A stretch of DNA of 21,317 nucleotides, taken from assembly GCA_964393335.1 (NCBI GenBank), contig CAYMTN010000076.1, positions 1 through 21,317 of the forward strand, given 5' to 3'. The notes below the pieces were generated by a model. It had not been told where the DNA came from. It made no database searches and saw nothing but the letters and a program-made list of their open reading frames with translations. Origin of the DNA: CAYMTN01 sp964393335 (GTDB taxonomy: Bacteria > Chloroflexota > Anaerolineae > Aggregatilineales > Aggregatilineaceae). A program made the position numbers and the translations under genes. Shown piece after piece: positions 14,507-21,317 of the stretch (within the stretch, counting starts at the first letter, position 1; every line of letters begins with the position of its first letter).

Positions 14507-15079
14507 CTACGGCGGCGGGGCGGCCTGCTGCGTGGCGCGCAAATCGTATAACTGCTGGTCCAGCCCGACACGCGTGTTTTTCAGCATGGACATGATATCG
14601 GTGTCGATGGCAGTCGCGGCGGCATCGACTTTTTCGCGCAGGTCGGCCTGTGATATCTGACCCTCGCTGTACCACTGGTAGGCTTCCACCGTCGCGCGGA
14701 TCTGGAGCATGATCGCGTTGTGCACCATCACGACGCATTCCGGCGTCGGGCGCGTGACGATGGCGTCGCGCAGGTTGAACAGCCGGGTCAGGACCGGGAT
14801 CACGCCCTGCGGCGAGTTGTTCACGCCCTGGCGGCTTTCGTCGGCGAAGGTCTGGATCAGCGTACCGGCGACTTCGTACCACGATTCGAGCAAGGACGTA
14901 TCACACCCGGCCACGATCGTCGCCAGCGGCTCCGGCTGGAGCGTGATCACCACGCTGTGCGGCACGGAGCGGTGATCGTCTTCGTCGCCACACGCACCCA
15001 ACCCCAGGCTGGCGACGCCGACCAGCACGCTGGCCAGCACCCCGATTCCGACACCCGATATCCGGCGGGATCGTCTCAC
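14507..15079 (-). CDS. Lipoprotein of unknown function, downstream of the LCP gene
   Basis: This 190-residue protein begins at GTG 15079, which is preceded by a strong AAGGAGG; the longer TTG start (15130) would overlap the LCP gene. The N-terminus is Arg-rich (MRRSRRISGVGIG) and leads into a hydrophobic stretch ending LGLGAC, a lipobox with Cys at 30. The mature part is mainly helical: SLLESWYEVAGTLIQTFADE, VIPVLTRLFNLRDAIV, VVMVHNAIMLQIRATVEAY and LREKVDAAATAIDTDIMSML. Two further Cys residues lie in the mature part, within AGCDTS and PECVV. I do not recognise a family. It starts 28 bases after the LCP stop on the same strand, so it is probably co-transcribed and may assist an envelope function. 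Confidence 0.75.
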   Translation of the reverse strand: MRRSRRISGVGIGVLASVLVGVASLGLGACGDEDDHRSVPHSVVITLQPEPLATIVAGCDTSLLESWYEVAGTLIQTFADESRQGVNNSPQGVIPVLTRLFNLRDAIVTRPTPECVVMVHNAIMLQIRATVEAYQWYSEGQISQADLREKVDAAATAIDTDIMSMLKNTRVGLDQQLYDLRATQQAAPPP

Positions 15080-15107
15080 AGCGGCCTCCTTGCCCCGTGC
15101 AGGGCGC

Positions 15108-16694
15108 TTAACCGGTGGGCTGAGGCTCAACCCACTGGCGGTCTACACACGAATTATAGTTCGCACCGAGCACAATTTTAAAGTCGACCGTGCGGTTGGG
15201 ATCGGGCTGCGGCACGATGTTCTCCGGCTTGATGTTCAACAACCCAACCAACTCGTTCAGACTGCTGCCCTTGCTCGACCCGGTGTAATCGTAGATCACG
15301 CTGTCAGCATAATCGACGCGCTCGGCGGGTCCCATCGCCTGCGGCGCGAAGCCTTCCCAGATCAGGCGGTCGGCGGCGACGGAATCCCACCCGTCATTCG
15401 ACGTGCCGTTGAAGACCTGGATACGCGCGTTTTCCAGGCGCAGGCGGTTTTGGGTCGGCGGCGCAAGGAAATTGAAGATCAGGCGGTTCATGCCGCCATC
15501 GGGGCTTGGCAACTGCACGTTGGCGACGCCGTCCGGCGACCAGGCGACGGTTTCGATATTCTTGCGGAAAAAGTGATTCTCGATGTCGTTTGGCTCGATG
15601 CTCAGCGCCAGCGGGATCAGCGGGATGATCTCGGAGAGCGGCATGTTGGTATCGACCACCGACGTAAGCTGCCCGTACAGGTCGGGAAGCTGCGTGATCA
15701 GGCCGGATTCTTTGGCCTTGATCCAGATCGCGCGCAGGATTTGCTGCTGGCGGCGTCCCCGGTCAAAGTCGATCGTGTTTTTGCGGCTGCGGGCGTACCA
15801 CAGCGCCAGGTCGCCGTCCATCTGAAAGACGCCGACAGGCAGCGTATACAGCTCGTAATCCGAGTCGGTTTCGTTGCCGGGGATGCCGTCCGTACAGGCC
15901 GCGCCCGTGCAGAGTTTGTCCTGAATCGGGCAGTCCACGGCGACCGTCACGCCGCCCAGCGCGTTGATGATCTCCTGGAATCCGGTGAAGTCCACCATCG
16001 CGTAGTAGTGCGTTTCCAGCCCGAAGTTGTACAGGATCGTCTGGCGCATCATGCCCCAACCGCCATCCGTCCAGCCGATGGCCTCGCCGTAGCCCCACGC
16101 CAGGTTGAGGCGCGCCATGCCCCAGTTCGGGATGAAGACGAACAGGTCGCGTGGCAGCGAGATCATGCTGACGGTGTTGGTATCGCGGTTGATCGAGACG
16201 ACGATCATGGTGTCGGTGTGGAACGGCTCGCCGGGCTGCACGTCACCATCCTGCCCGATCAGCAGCACGTTCAGAATCTGGTAGGGCTGCTCGTTTTCAT
16301 CGGTCGAGCGGAAGCGCGGCATGGCGGTCGGGATGGCGGTCGGCTGCGCCTGGCGCGGCTCGAAATTGGGCGGGTAGTACAGCGTCGGCGTCGGCAGAAA
16401 AACCGGTTCGGTGGGCGTGACGGTCGGCGTGCTGCTCGGCGTCAGCGTGGCGGTGGGCGTGAAGGTGGACGTCGGCAGCGGCGTATCGGTCGGCGGCAGC
16501 GTGGGCAGCACGCGCGGCGTATTGGTCGGGATGGCGGTCGCACGCGGCGTATTGGTCGGCGGCGCGGTGGGTTGTTGGGCCGCGTCGGCCCCGCCGGTGA
16601 TCGGCAGGAAGGGCAGCGCGGCGATCATCACCAGGACCAGCGCCAGACCGGCAGGCGCGAGAATTCTCAGCGTGGAGCGGGTACGATACGGCAT
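15108..16694 (-). CDS. LytR-CpsA-Psr (LCP) family wall-polymer ligase with Thr/Pro stalk
   Basis: This 528-residue protein has a single N-terminal membrane helix (about 11-33) and an extracellular Thr/Pro-rich stalk (42-127, repeats such as PTNTPR). The LCP domain follows (about 140-325) with LNVLLIGQDG, HTDTMIVVSINRD, SLPRDLFVFIP, and the Arg-rich phosphate-binding stretch YARSRKNTIDFDRGRRQQQI. A LytR_C domain (about 424-513) begins at IQVFNGTSNDGW. LCP enzymes transfer polyprenyl-pyrophosphate-linked glycopolymers to peptidoglycan or proteins outside the membrane. Key Arg and Asp residues are present, so activity is plausible; the acceptor in this lineage is uncertain. The start has GGAG 9 bases upstream and a promoter at 16753-16780. 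A lipoprotein gene follows. Confidence 0.92.
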   Translation of the reverse strand: MPYRTRSTLRILAPAGLALVLVMIAALPFLPITGGADAAQQPTAPPTNTPRATAIPTNTPRVLPTLPPTDTPLPTSTFTPTATLTPSSTPTVTPTEPVFLPTPTLYYPPNFEPRQAQPTAIPTAMPRFRSTDENEQPYQILNVLLIGQDGDVQPGEPFHTDTMIVVSINRDTNTVSMISLPRDLFVFIPNWGMARLNLAWGYGEAIGWTDGGWGMMRQTILYNFGLETHYYAMVDFTGFQEIINALGGVTVAVDCPIQDKLCTGAACTDGIPGNETDSDYELYTLPVGVFQMDGDLALWYARSRKNTIDFDRGRRQQQILRAIWIKAKESGLITQLPDLYGQLTSVVDTNMPLSEIIPLIPLALSIEPNDIENHFFRKNIETVAWSPDGVANVQLPSPDGGMNRLIFNFLAPPTQNRLRLENARIQVFNGTSNDGWDSVAADRLIWEGFAPQAMGPAERVDYADSVIYDYTGSSKGSSLNELVGLLNIKPENIVPQPDPNRTVDFKIVLGANYNSCVDRQWVEPQPTG

Positions 16695-16752
16695 CAGTTC
16701 AATCTCCGGATTCTAGCCAAACCATCGACACCGTGCGTCCGGTGCAGGGGCA

Positions 16753-16780
16753 AGTGTAGCGCGGGTTTGGTGATTGGCAA
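16753..16780 (-). promoter_or_regulatory. Promoter of the LCP-lipoprotein operon
   Basis: On the minus strand TTGCCA (16780-16775) and TACACT (16758-16753) are spaced by 16 bases, about 60 bases before the LCP start. The rest of the 163-base space between the alkyltransferase and LCP genes shows no terminator with a T-run. Confidence 0.55.
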
Positions 16781-16857
16781 GCCCCCGGTGGGCGGGCGGT
16801 GGGCTGCCGGATGATGCCGCACGTCCGGGTGTGCGTGATCGGCGCGGCGGGCGCTGG

Positions 16858-17340
16858 TTACGGGAATAAACGCTGCTGAACGGGGCGGCCTTCGTGCGCG
16901 AGCAGCCATTCCTTGCGCCACAGACCGCCCGCATAGCCGGTCAGGTCGCCGTCGCTGCCGATCACGCGGTGGCACGGCACGACAATCGCCACCGGGTTCT
17001 TACCGTTGGCGGCTCCGACCGCCCGCACAGCGCGGCGGTCGCCCAGGCGCTCCGCCAGGTCCATGTAGGTGCGCGTGGCTCCGTAGGGGATGGTGAGCAG
17101 CAGATTCCACACACGCTGTTGAAACGGCGTGCCGCGCAGGTCGAGCGGCACGGAAAAGGTCCGCAACTGCCCCTGAAAATAGGCGTCGAGTTCTTCGATA
17201 CACAGCCGCAGCAGCGCGTGATCACTGCCGGGGAGGGCCGGTGGATCGTCGTGGAACTGGATCGCGGTGATTCCAGCATCGGACGCCGCGATCACCAGTG
17301 TGCCGAGTGGGGACGGCATGTTTGCTGTGACGTCGCTCAT
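16858..17340 (-). CDS. ogt: Methylated-DNA--protein-cysteine methyltransferase (O6-alkylguanine-DNA alkyltransferase)
   Basis: This 160-residue suicide repair enzyme moves alkyl groups from O6-alkylguanine (and O4-alkylthymine) to its own Cys. The active site is IVVPCHRVIGSDG with C123. The Asn hinge N115 (GKNPVA), the Arg finger R106 (RAVRAVG) and E144 (LWRKEWLLAHEG) are all at the spacing seen in human and bacterial relatives. A short N-terminal domain precedes the wing, as in Ogt. The start is ATG 17340 with AGGGA upstream; an in-frame TTG at 17364 would overlap the preceding gene. It begins 13 bases after the LysM gene stop, so it is probably read from the same mRNA as the kinase-like and LysM genes. 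The symbol ogt is by family; ada-type fusion is absent. Confidence 0.94.
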   Translation of the reverse strand: MSDVTANMPSPLGTLVIAASDAGITAIQFHDDPPALPGSDHALLRLCIEELDAYFQGQLRTFSVPLDLRGTPFQQRVWNLLLTIPYGATRTYMDLAERLGDRRAVRAVGAANGKNPVAIVVPCHRVIGSDGDLTGYAGGLWRKEWLLAHEGRPVQQRLFP

Positions 17341-17353
17341 GGCCGGTTCCCTA

Positions 17354-19465
17354 TCAGGGCGCAAACCTCACTCTGACGGTGCACTGCGGCAGGTAATTCC
17401 CGGTGTTGTCGACGACCGTCAGGCGCAGCCAGTAATCACCCGGCGCAAAGGCCGCCGTGTTGATCGTGCCGAGCTGCCCGCCGGATACCTGCGAGCGGTA
17501 GACTTGCAGAGTCGCAAAATCGGCGTCGCCGCTGGTGCTGCCGGATACCTGCAAGCGGTAGAACTGGAAATCGGGATGAGTCGCCGTGCCGTAAATGGCG
17601 ACCGTACCGCGCAGCGCCGTGCCGGGTACCGGCTGGGTGATGGTCGCTGCCGGGTTATCGCAGTTGAACCGCGTGTAGTTGCCTGCCGGGGCGGGGCCGC
17701 CAGGGAGCGGAGTGACGATGTTGGCGGCAGGCGGCGTGACGTTGCTGCCGGGCGGCGCGTAGAGGATTTGCCCGACGGTGATGTTATCCGGGTCTTCGAT
17801 GCAGTTGGCGGCTGCTAATTCGTCCACCGAAACGCCAAAACGTCGCGATAACGCGAACATCGTGTCGCCGGCCTGGATGGTATACGCGATCCATTCTTCC
17901 GGTATCTGGCAGCCGCTGGCGCTGGGTGTGCTGGTGCGCTCGCCGCCAAAGGGCGTGATGCTGGGCGTCAGCGTGGGGTAGGGCGTGAAGGTCAGCGTCG
18001 AGGCCAGGGTGGGCGTCAGCGTCATGGTGGGCGTACGCGTCGGAGTCGGCGTGTTCGACGCGGTCGCGGACGCAGTCGCGGTCACCGACGGAGTTGCGGT
18101 CGCGGTCGCCGATGGAGTCCGCGTAGGCGTCAGGGTCGGCGTGTCCGTCGCAGTCGGGGTCACCGTCGGCGTGTCAGTCGCTGTGGTGGTCGCGGACGGC
18201 GTCCAGGTCGGCGTGCTGCTCGGCGTGCTGGTAAACGTGGGCGTTACCGTCGGTGTGTCCGTCGCCGTCGCGGTCGCGGTGAACGTCGCGGTCAGCGTCG
18301 GGGTCGAAGTCGGCGTGTTGGTTGGTGTATCCGTCGCGGTCGCCGACGCGGTGGCGGTGAACGTCGGGGTCGAAGTCGGCGTGCTGGTTGGTGTATCCGT
18401 CGCGGTCGCCGACGGGGTGGCGGTGAATGTCGCGGTGAGCGTCGCGGTCGCGGACGGGGTCGCGGTGAACGTTGCAGTCAGCGTCGGGGTCAGGGTGGCG
18501 GTTTCCGTCGGCGTATAGCTCGCGGTCGGCGTGGTGGTCGGCGTACGTGTGACCGTCGGTGTATCCGTCGCGGTCGCGGACGGAGTCACGGTTGCGGTTG
18601 CGGACGGGGTCGCGGTGAACGTCGCGGTCGGTGTTGGGGTCGAAGTCGGCGTGTCGGTCGGCGTATGAGTCGCGGTCGGCGACGCGGTGGCAGTGAATGT
18701 CGCGGATGGGGTCGCGGTGAACGTCGCGGTCGGTGTTGGGGTCGAAGTCGGCGTGTCGGTCGGCGTATGAGTCGCGGTCGCTGACGGAGTCGCGGTGGCG
18801 GTGGCGGACGGGGTCACGGTGAACGTCGCGGTCGGCGTCGGCGTCGGGGTGAGCGTATCGGTCGGCGATGGCACCACGACGACCAGTGTGGTCATGGTCG
18901 GGATCGCGGTCTGACCGCCGCTTGCTCCCCCGGATGGCGTGTCCGTCGCGGGCGGAATCCCGGTCGGAACAGGCGTATCGGTCGCGCCGGGCGGCACAGG
19001 AGTTGCGGTGGGTCCGGCTGGTGGCACGCTGGCCGGTGTGTCAGCGGGTGGGACTGGCGTTGCAGTTGGTACGGTGGTCGGCGTATCCGTCGGCGGGACG
19101 AACGTCGCAGTTGGTACGGTGGTCGGCGTGTCCGTTGGCGGGATGAATGTCGCAGTTGGTACGGTGGTCGGCGTATCCGTCGGCGTTTTGCTCGGCGGGA
19201 TGCGCGTCGCGGTCGGCGTATCTGTCAGTGGAATCGGCGTGCTGGTGGGTGATGGCGTGCTGGTCGCGGTAAAGGTGATCGATGGCGCAACCGTCAGCGA
19301 GGGCGTGACGCTGGGCAGCGCGACGACAGCGGGCGTGCCGGTTTCCTCTGAATCCGTGTTGGAACTCAGCGTCAGAATGATGCCAAAAGTCAGCGCAAGC
19401 GCCAGGGTGCCGATCACGGCAATGGCGACGATTAACTCGTTGCTTCGGTTGCGGCGGCGTTCCAT
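17354..19465 (-). CDS. Membrane-anchored LysM protein with a very long Thr/Pro repeat stalk
   Basis: This 703-residue protein has a short basic cytosolic start and one membrane helix (about 12-34). A stalk of about 460 residues (45-505) is built almost only of Thr, Pro, Ala and Ser (TATDTPT, TPTSTPTP and similar). A LysM domain follows (about 528-571, YTIQAGDTMFALSRRFGVSV), which binds GlcNAc polymers such as peptidoglycan. A beta domain completes it (605-703, ITQPVPGTALRGTVAIYGTA, GDYWLRLTVVD). The stalk should hold the LysM head far from the membrane and is a candidate for O-glycosylation, though this is inference. ATG overlaps the upstream kinase stop by one base (TGATG) behind GAGGAGG, so the genes are coupled. 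The stalk DNA holds long direct repeats, and stalk length may vary between strains. Confidence 0.9.
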   Translation of the reverse strand: MERRRNRSNELIVAIAVIGTLALALTFGIILTLSSNTDSEETGTPAVVALPSVTPSLTVAPSITFTATSTPSPTSTPIPLTDTPTATRIPPSKTPTDTPTTVPTATFIPPTDTPTTVPTATFVPPTDTPTTVPTATPVPPADTPASVPPAGPTATPVPPGATDTPVPTGIPPATDTPSGGASGGQTAIPTMTTLVVVVPSPTDTLTPTPTPTATFTVTPSATATATPSATATHTPTDTPTSTPTPTATFTATPSATFTATASPTATHTPTDTPTSTPTPTATFTATPSATATVTPSATATDTPTVTRTPTTTPTASYTPTETATLTPTLTATFTATPSATATLTATFTATPSATATDTPTSTPTSTPTFTATASATATDTPTNTPTSTPTLTATFTATATATDTPTVTPTFTSTPSSTPTWTPSATTTATDTPTVTPTATDTPTLTPTRTPSATATATPSVTATASATASNTPTPTRTPTMTLTPTLASTLTFTPYPTLTPSITPFGGERTSTPSASGCQIPEEWIAYTIQAGDTMFALSRRFGVSVDELAAANCIEDPDNITVGQILYAPPGSNVTPPAANIVTPLPGGPAPAGNYTRFNCDNPAATITQPVPGTALRGTVAIYGTATHPDFQFYRLQVSGSTSGDADFATLQVYRSQVSGGQLGTINTAAFAPGDYWLRLTVVDNTGNYLPQCTVRVRFAP
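17480..17552. repeat. Diverged 60-base tandem duplication in the C-terminal domain of the LysM gene
   Basis: GCCGGATACCTGC recurs exactly 60 bases apart (17480-17492 and 17540-17552), and similarity continues for about 15 more bases. In protein it gives FYRLQVSG and VYRSQVSG 20 residues apart, so the duplication is in frame and extends the beta domain. Confidence 0.6.
18296..18427. repeat. 66-base tandem repeat (two copies) in the Thr/Pro stalk
   Basis: Copies at 18296-18361 and 18362-18427 differ at two positions. The unit encodes 22 residues, so copy-number change would keep the frame. Confidence 0.8.
18606..18780. repeat. 73-base identical direct repeats 102 bases apart in the Thr/Pro stalk
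   Basis: 18606-18678 and 18708-18780 are identical by eye. The 102-base offset is 34 codons, so recombination between them would remove or add 34 residues in frame. Such identity in a low-complexity region points to recent duplication. Confidence 0.85.
19062..19196. repeat. 45-base repeat, three copies, near the start of the stalk
   Basis: Copies begin at 19062, 19107 and 19152. The first two differ by a few transitions and the third diverges after about 33 bases. The protein unit is 15 residues (TDTPTTVPTATFxPP). Confidence 0.8.
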
Positions 19466-21317
19466 CAGGCGTGTGCCTCCTCTGCAGGCATGCGCTGCGA
19501 CGAGAGAGGAATGACAAAGTAAAACGTGCTGCCCTGACCGGGCTGGCTCTCCAACCAGATTATACCGCGATGCGCTTCGACCAGGGCTTTGGCAATCGAC
19601 AGCCCGACGCCGGTGTCGCCGATCCCCTCGATGAGCGGGTTATCGGCGCGGTACAGCCGCCCAAAGACGCGGCGCTGTTCGTCCGGCGGCACGCCGCCGC
19701 CCTGATCCGTGATCGATACCAGGATGCCGTTCAGCGGCTCCGGCTCCGGCGCGTCTTCGTCAACGACGGGCGGCATGAACTGGCGCACGTGCTGGGCCGC
19801 GATGGCAACTTCGCCGTTGGGTGGGGATGCCAGGTAGGCGTTTGACAGCAACTGCATGATCACCTGGTGCATGGCATCCCGGTCGGCCCGCAGCGGTGGC
19901 AGCCGGTCGCTGAGGCTCATCCGCAGCGTGATGCTTTTTTCGCGGAACTGGTTGCCCGCCGCCGTGATCGCATCCTCGATGACTTCGAGCATGTCAATCG
20001 TGACCGGCTCCAGCTTGAAGTCGTCCGAATCCAGCTTGGAAATGCTGACCAGATCATCGACCAGGTGCGAGAGCCGGTCGATGTTGGCCTGCACGCGCTG
20101 CAAAAACTGGCGCTGCAACGCGCCCAGGATGCCGACCGACTCGCTGAGCAGCAGGTCGGTGTAACCCATGATCGAACTCATCGGCGTGCGTAATTCCTGC
20201 GCAATCGACATGATCACGTCGGCGTTTTCGGGCGCGATGGGCTGCGTCGCCTGCGTGGTGGAGCCACCCGGCGGGCGGCTGTGGCGGTGTTCGAGCAGCG
20301 CCAGGTCTTGCCGGGCCTGGAGCAGCTCGTTTTCGAGCGTCTGGCGTTCTTCGGTCAGCTCTTCGATCATATCCCGCAGGGTGCCGACCCCGTCCGCGCC
20401 AAGCTGGCCCAACAGCTCGCGGTTACCTTCGGCGCGTGCCATCAATTGATCGCGCTCGGTTTGCAGCGCGGTTTTTTCGGCCAGCAGCCGGTCGCGCTCG
20501 GCTTCGAGGGCGGCGCGTTCTTCGCTCCCGCTTTTTCGCTCGGCGTTGAACTGGTTCAACTCAAACAGCACGTCTTCGAGTTCGTTCTGCACGACAGTTG
20601 CTTCCGCGATCAAGCGCGTGCGTTGATCGAACCATTCCTCACGCCTTTTGAGAAGCTCGTCGCGTTCGGCGCGCATCGAGTCGCGCTGTTTGACGAGCGC
20701 CTCGCGGTCGGTTGCCACGCGGCGGATATCGGCGTGCAGCGCGGCAAGCTGCGCCTCGCGCTCGGCTTCGCGCGTGAGCTTGTCTTCGAGTTTTTTACGT
20801 TCGGCCAGCAGCAGATCGCGTTCCTGGGCGATTTTTTCGGCGCGGGTTTTGTAATAACTGCGCTCCTCGGTGAGCTGGCCGAGCGCTTTGGCAACCGCCA
20901 GCGGGCCGCCTTCAATGCCCATCGCGCGCAGTTGGGACTGGACCTCGTCGAGCTGCTGGCGGAATTCGTTGCGCTCGCCGGTCAGGCGTACCTTGTCCTC
21001 GCTCAGATCGTTGAGCATGTCGCGCAGCGCACCCGGCACGGCCACCTCGCGCGCTTCGCGGATGTCTTGAAGCTGGCGTTCGAGCTTGGATTTTTGCACT
21101 TGAAGCTCGTCACGCTCGCGGCGCAGCGATTCGAACATCGTCGCGTAGATGTCCTGGTCGCCTTCGGCGGTGGCGCTGACCAGCGTGGCCTGCGCCTCTT
21201 GCAGCGCTTTGGCGAGCAGTTCGCGCTCGGCGGCCAATTCCTTCCGTTCCTCTGACAGCACCTCGATGCGCTGCGAGATGGTCAGCGCCTCGTCGCCATC
21301 TTCGAGAATCTGCCCCA
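19465..21317 (-). CDS. Coiled-coil sensor histidine-kinase-like protein, N-terminus outside the window; H-box His replaced by Gln
   Basis: The frame is open to the right edge, so the N-terminus (probably with a sensor domain) is missing. Residues below are counted from the GTG at 21261, which is not the true start. About 325 residues of charged heptad-rich coiled coil come first, then a HisKA dimerisation domain (about 346-410), SIAQELRTPMSSIMGYTDLLL. The normal His before ELRTP is Gln (Q355, codon CAG at 20199-20197). The ATPase domain is intact: N474 in QLLSNAY, D519 in DQGGGVPP, FGRLYRADNP, and GDTGVGLSIAKALVEAHRG (548-566). A short acidic insert (about 497-509) lies between the N box and G1 box. 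No membrane helix is visible. It may bind ATP without His phosphorylation. Its stop overlaps the LysM gene start, so the pair is coupled. Confidence 0.85.
   Translation of the reverse strand, partial: GQILEDGDEALTISQRIEVLSEERKELAAERELLAKALQEAQATLVSATAEGDQDIYATMFESLRRERDELQVQKSKLERQLQDIREAREVAVPGALRDMLNDLSEDKVRLTGERNEFRQQLDEVQSQLRAMGIEGGPLAVAKALGQLTEERSYYKTRAEKIAQERDLLLAERKKLEDKLTREAEREAQLAALHADIRRVATDREALVKQRDSMRAERDELLKRREEWFDQRTRLIAEATVVQNELEDVLFELNQFNAERKSGSEERAALEAERDRLLAEKTALQTERDQLMARAEGNRELLGQLGADGVGTLRDMIEELTEERQTLENELLQARQDLALLEHRHSRPPGGSTTQATQPIAPENADVIMSIAQELRTPMSSIMGYTDLLLSESVGILGALQRQFLQRVQANIDRLSHLVDDLVSISKLDSDDFKLEPVTIDMLEVIEDAITAAGNQFREKSITLRMSLSDRLPPLRADRDAMHQVIMQLLSNAYLASPPNGEVAIAAQHVRQFMPPVVDEDAPEPEPLNGILVSITDQGGGVPPDEQRRVFGRLYRADNPLIEGIGDTGVGLSIAKALVEAHRGIIWLESQPGQGSTFYFVIPLSSQRMPAEEAHA

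Noticed and set aside
14490..14530. T-run (GGGCCGTTTTT) after the lipoprotein gene as a terminator
   Set aside because: Only a 4-bp GGCC pairing can form upstream, too weak for a Rho-independent terminator.
15090..16814. Plus-strand open frame of 574 codons opposite the LCP gene
   Set aside because: It is longer than the LCP gene but its translation is Arg/Gly/Asp/Val-rich without family motifs. The minus-strand frame has clear LCP and LytR_C signatures, a signal helix and a ribosome-binding site.
18000..19200. CRISPR-like array in the repeat region
   Set aside because: Repeats are codon-phased, lack unique spacers of uniform size and lie within a long coding frame with a LysM domain.
17985..19514. 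Plus-strand frames opposite the stalk encoding VGVSVAVAV-type repeats
   Set aside because: They are the mirror of the Thr/Pro codon repeats on the minus strand. No ribosome-binding site or domain supports them.

Overview
The window is GC-rich and densely coded. It looks like a Chloroflexota genome, probably Anaerolineae-like, although no rRNA is present to prove this. The main clues are several exported proteins on long Thr/Pro stalks (LCP protein, LysM protein, a lipoprotein), FecR/SH3/Ig-like modular secreted proteins, a coiled-coil sensor kinase with an AQELR-type H-box, and a flavin-dependent thymidylate synthase. Strong Shine-Dalgarno sequences and several recognisable -35/-10 promoters helped choose starts. 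A 10-N assembly gap lies inside yebC. I see no rRNA, tRNA, CRISPR array, insertion sequence or phage gene. No gene-free stretch exceeds 300 bases; the largest spaces (14328-14506, 16695-16857, 9814-9969) hold promoters.

Layout. 1-272: the end of an Mrp/NBP35-type Fe-S carrier ATPase, closed by a clear terminator. 415-1596 (+): a GNAT acetyltransferase and an unrecognised conserved-looking protein. 1637-2659 (-): a polyprenyl-phosphate glycosyltransferase with its own strong promoter. 2785-7109: two paralogous secreted FecR/Cys-rich proteins on either side of a CDF zinc-type transporter that carries three C-terminal domains. 7134-9813 (-): a pore-loop membrane protein, a HAD phosphatase and a two-domain RNase H, read as one operon. 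9970-11494 (+): a group II truncated haemoglobin, a small three-helix membrane protein and a Pro/Thr-rich lipoprotein, ending in a terminator. 11558-14327 (-): yebC, ruvC, ruvA and thyX. 14507-16694 (-): an LCP (LytR-CpsA-Psr) wall-polymer ligase and a lipoprotein. 16858 to the right edge (-): a sensor-kinase-like protein, a Thr/Pro-stalk LysM protein and an O6-alkylguanine-DNA alkyltransferase, tightly coupled.

How they fit together. Two themes dominate: cell-envelope construction or display (GT2, FecR pair, LCP, lipoproteins, LysM protein) and DNA maintenance (RuvA, RuvC, ThyX, alkyltransferase, RNase H). The most unusual points are the kinase whose phospho-acceptor His codon reads Gln while its ATP site is intact, its coupling to a repeat-stalk LysM protein, the FecR pair around the CDF transporter, the CDF triple tail, the doubled RNase H with a decayed second half, and the yebC gap that appears to be an artefact of overlapping contigs.
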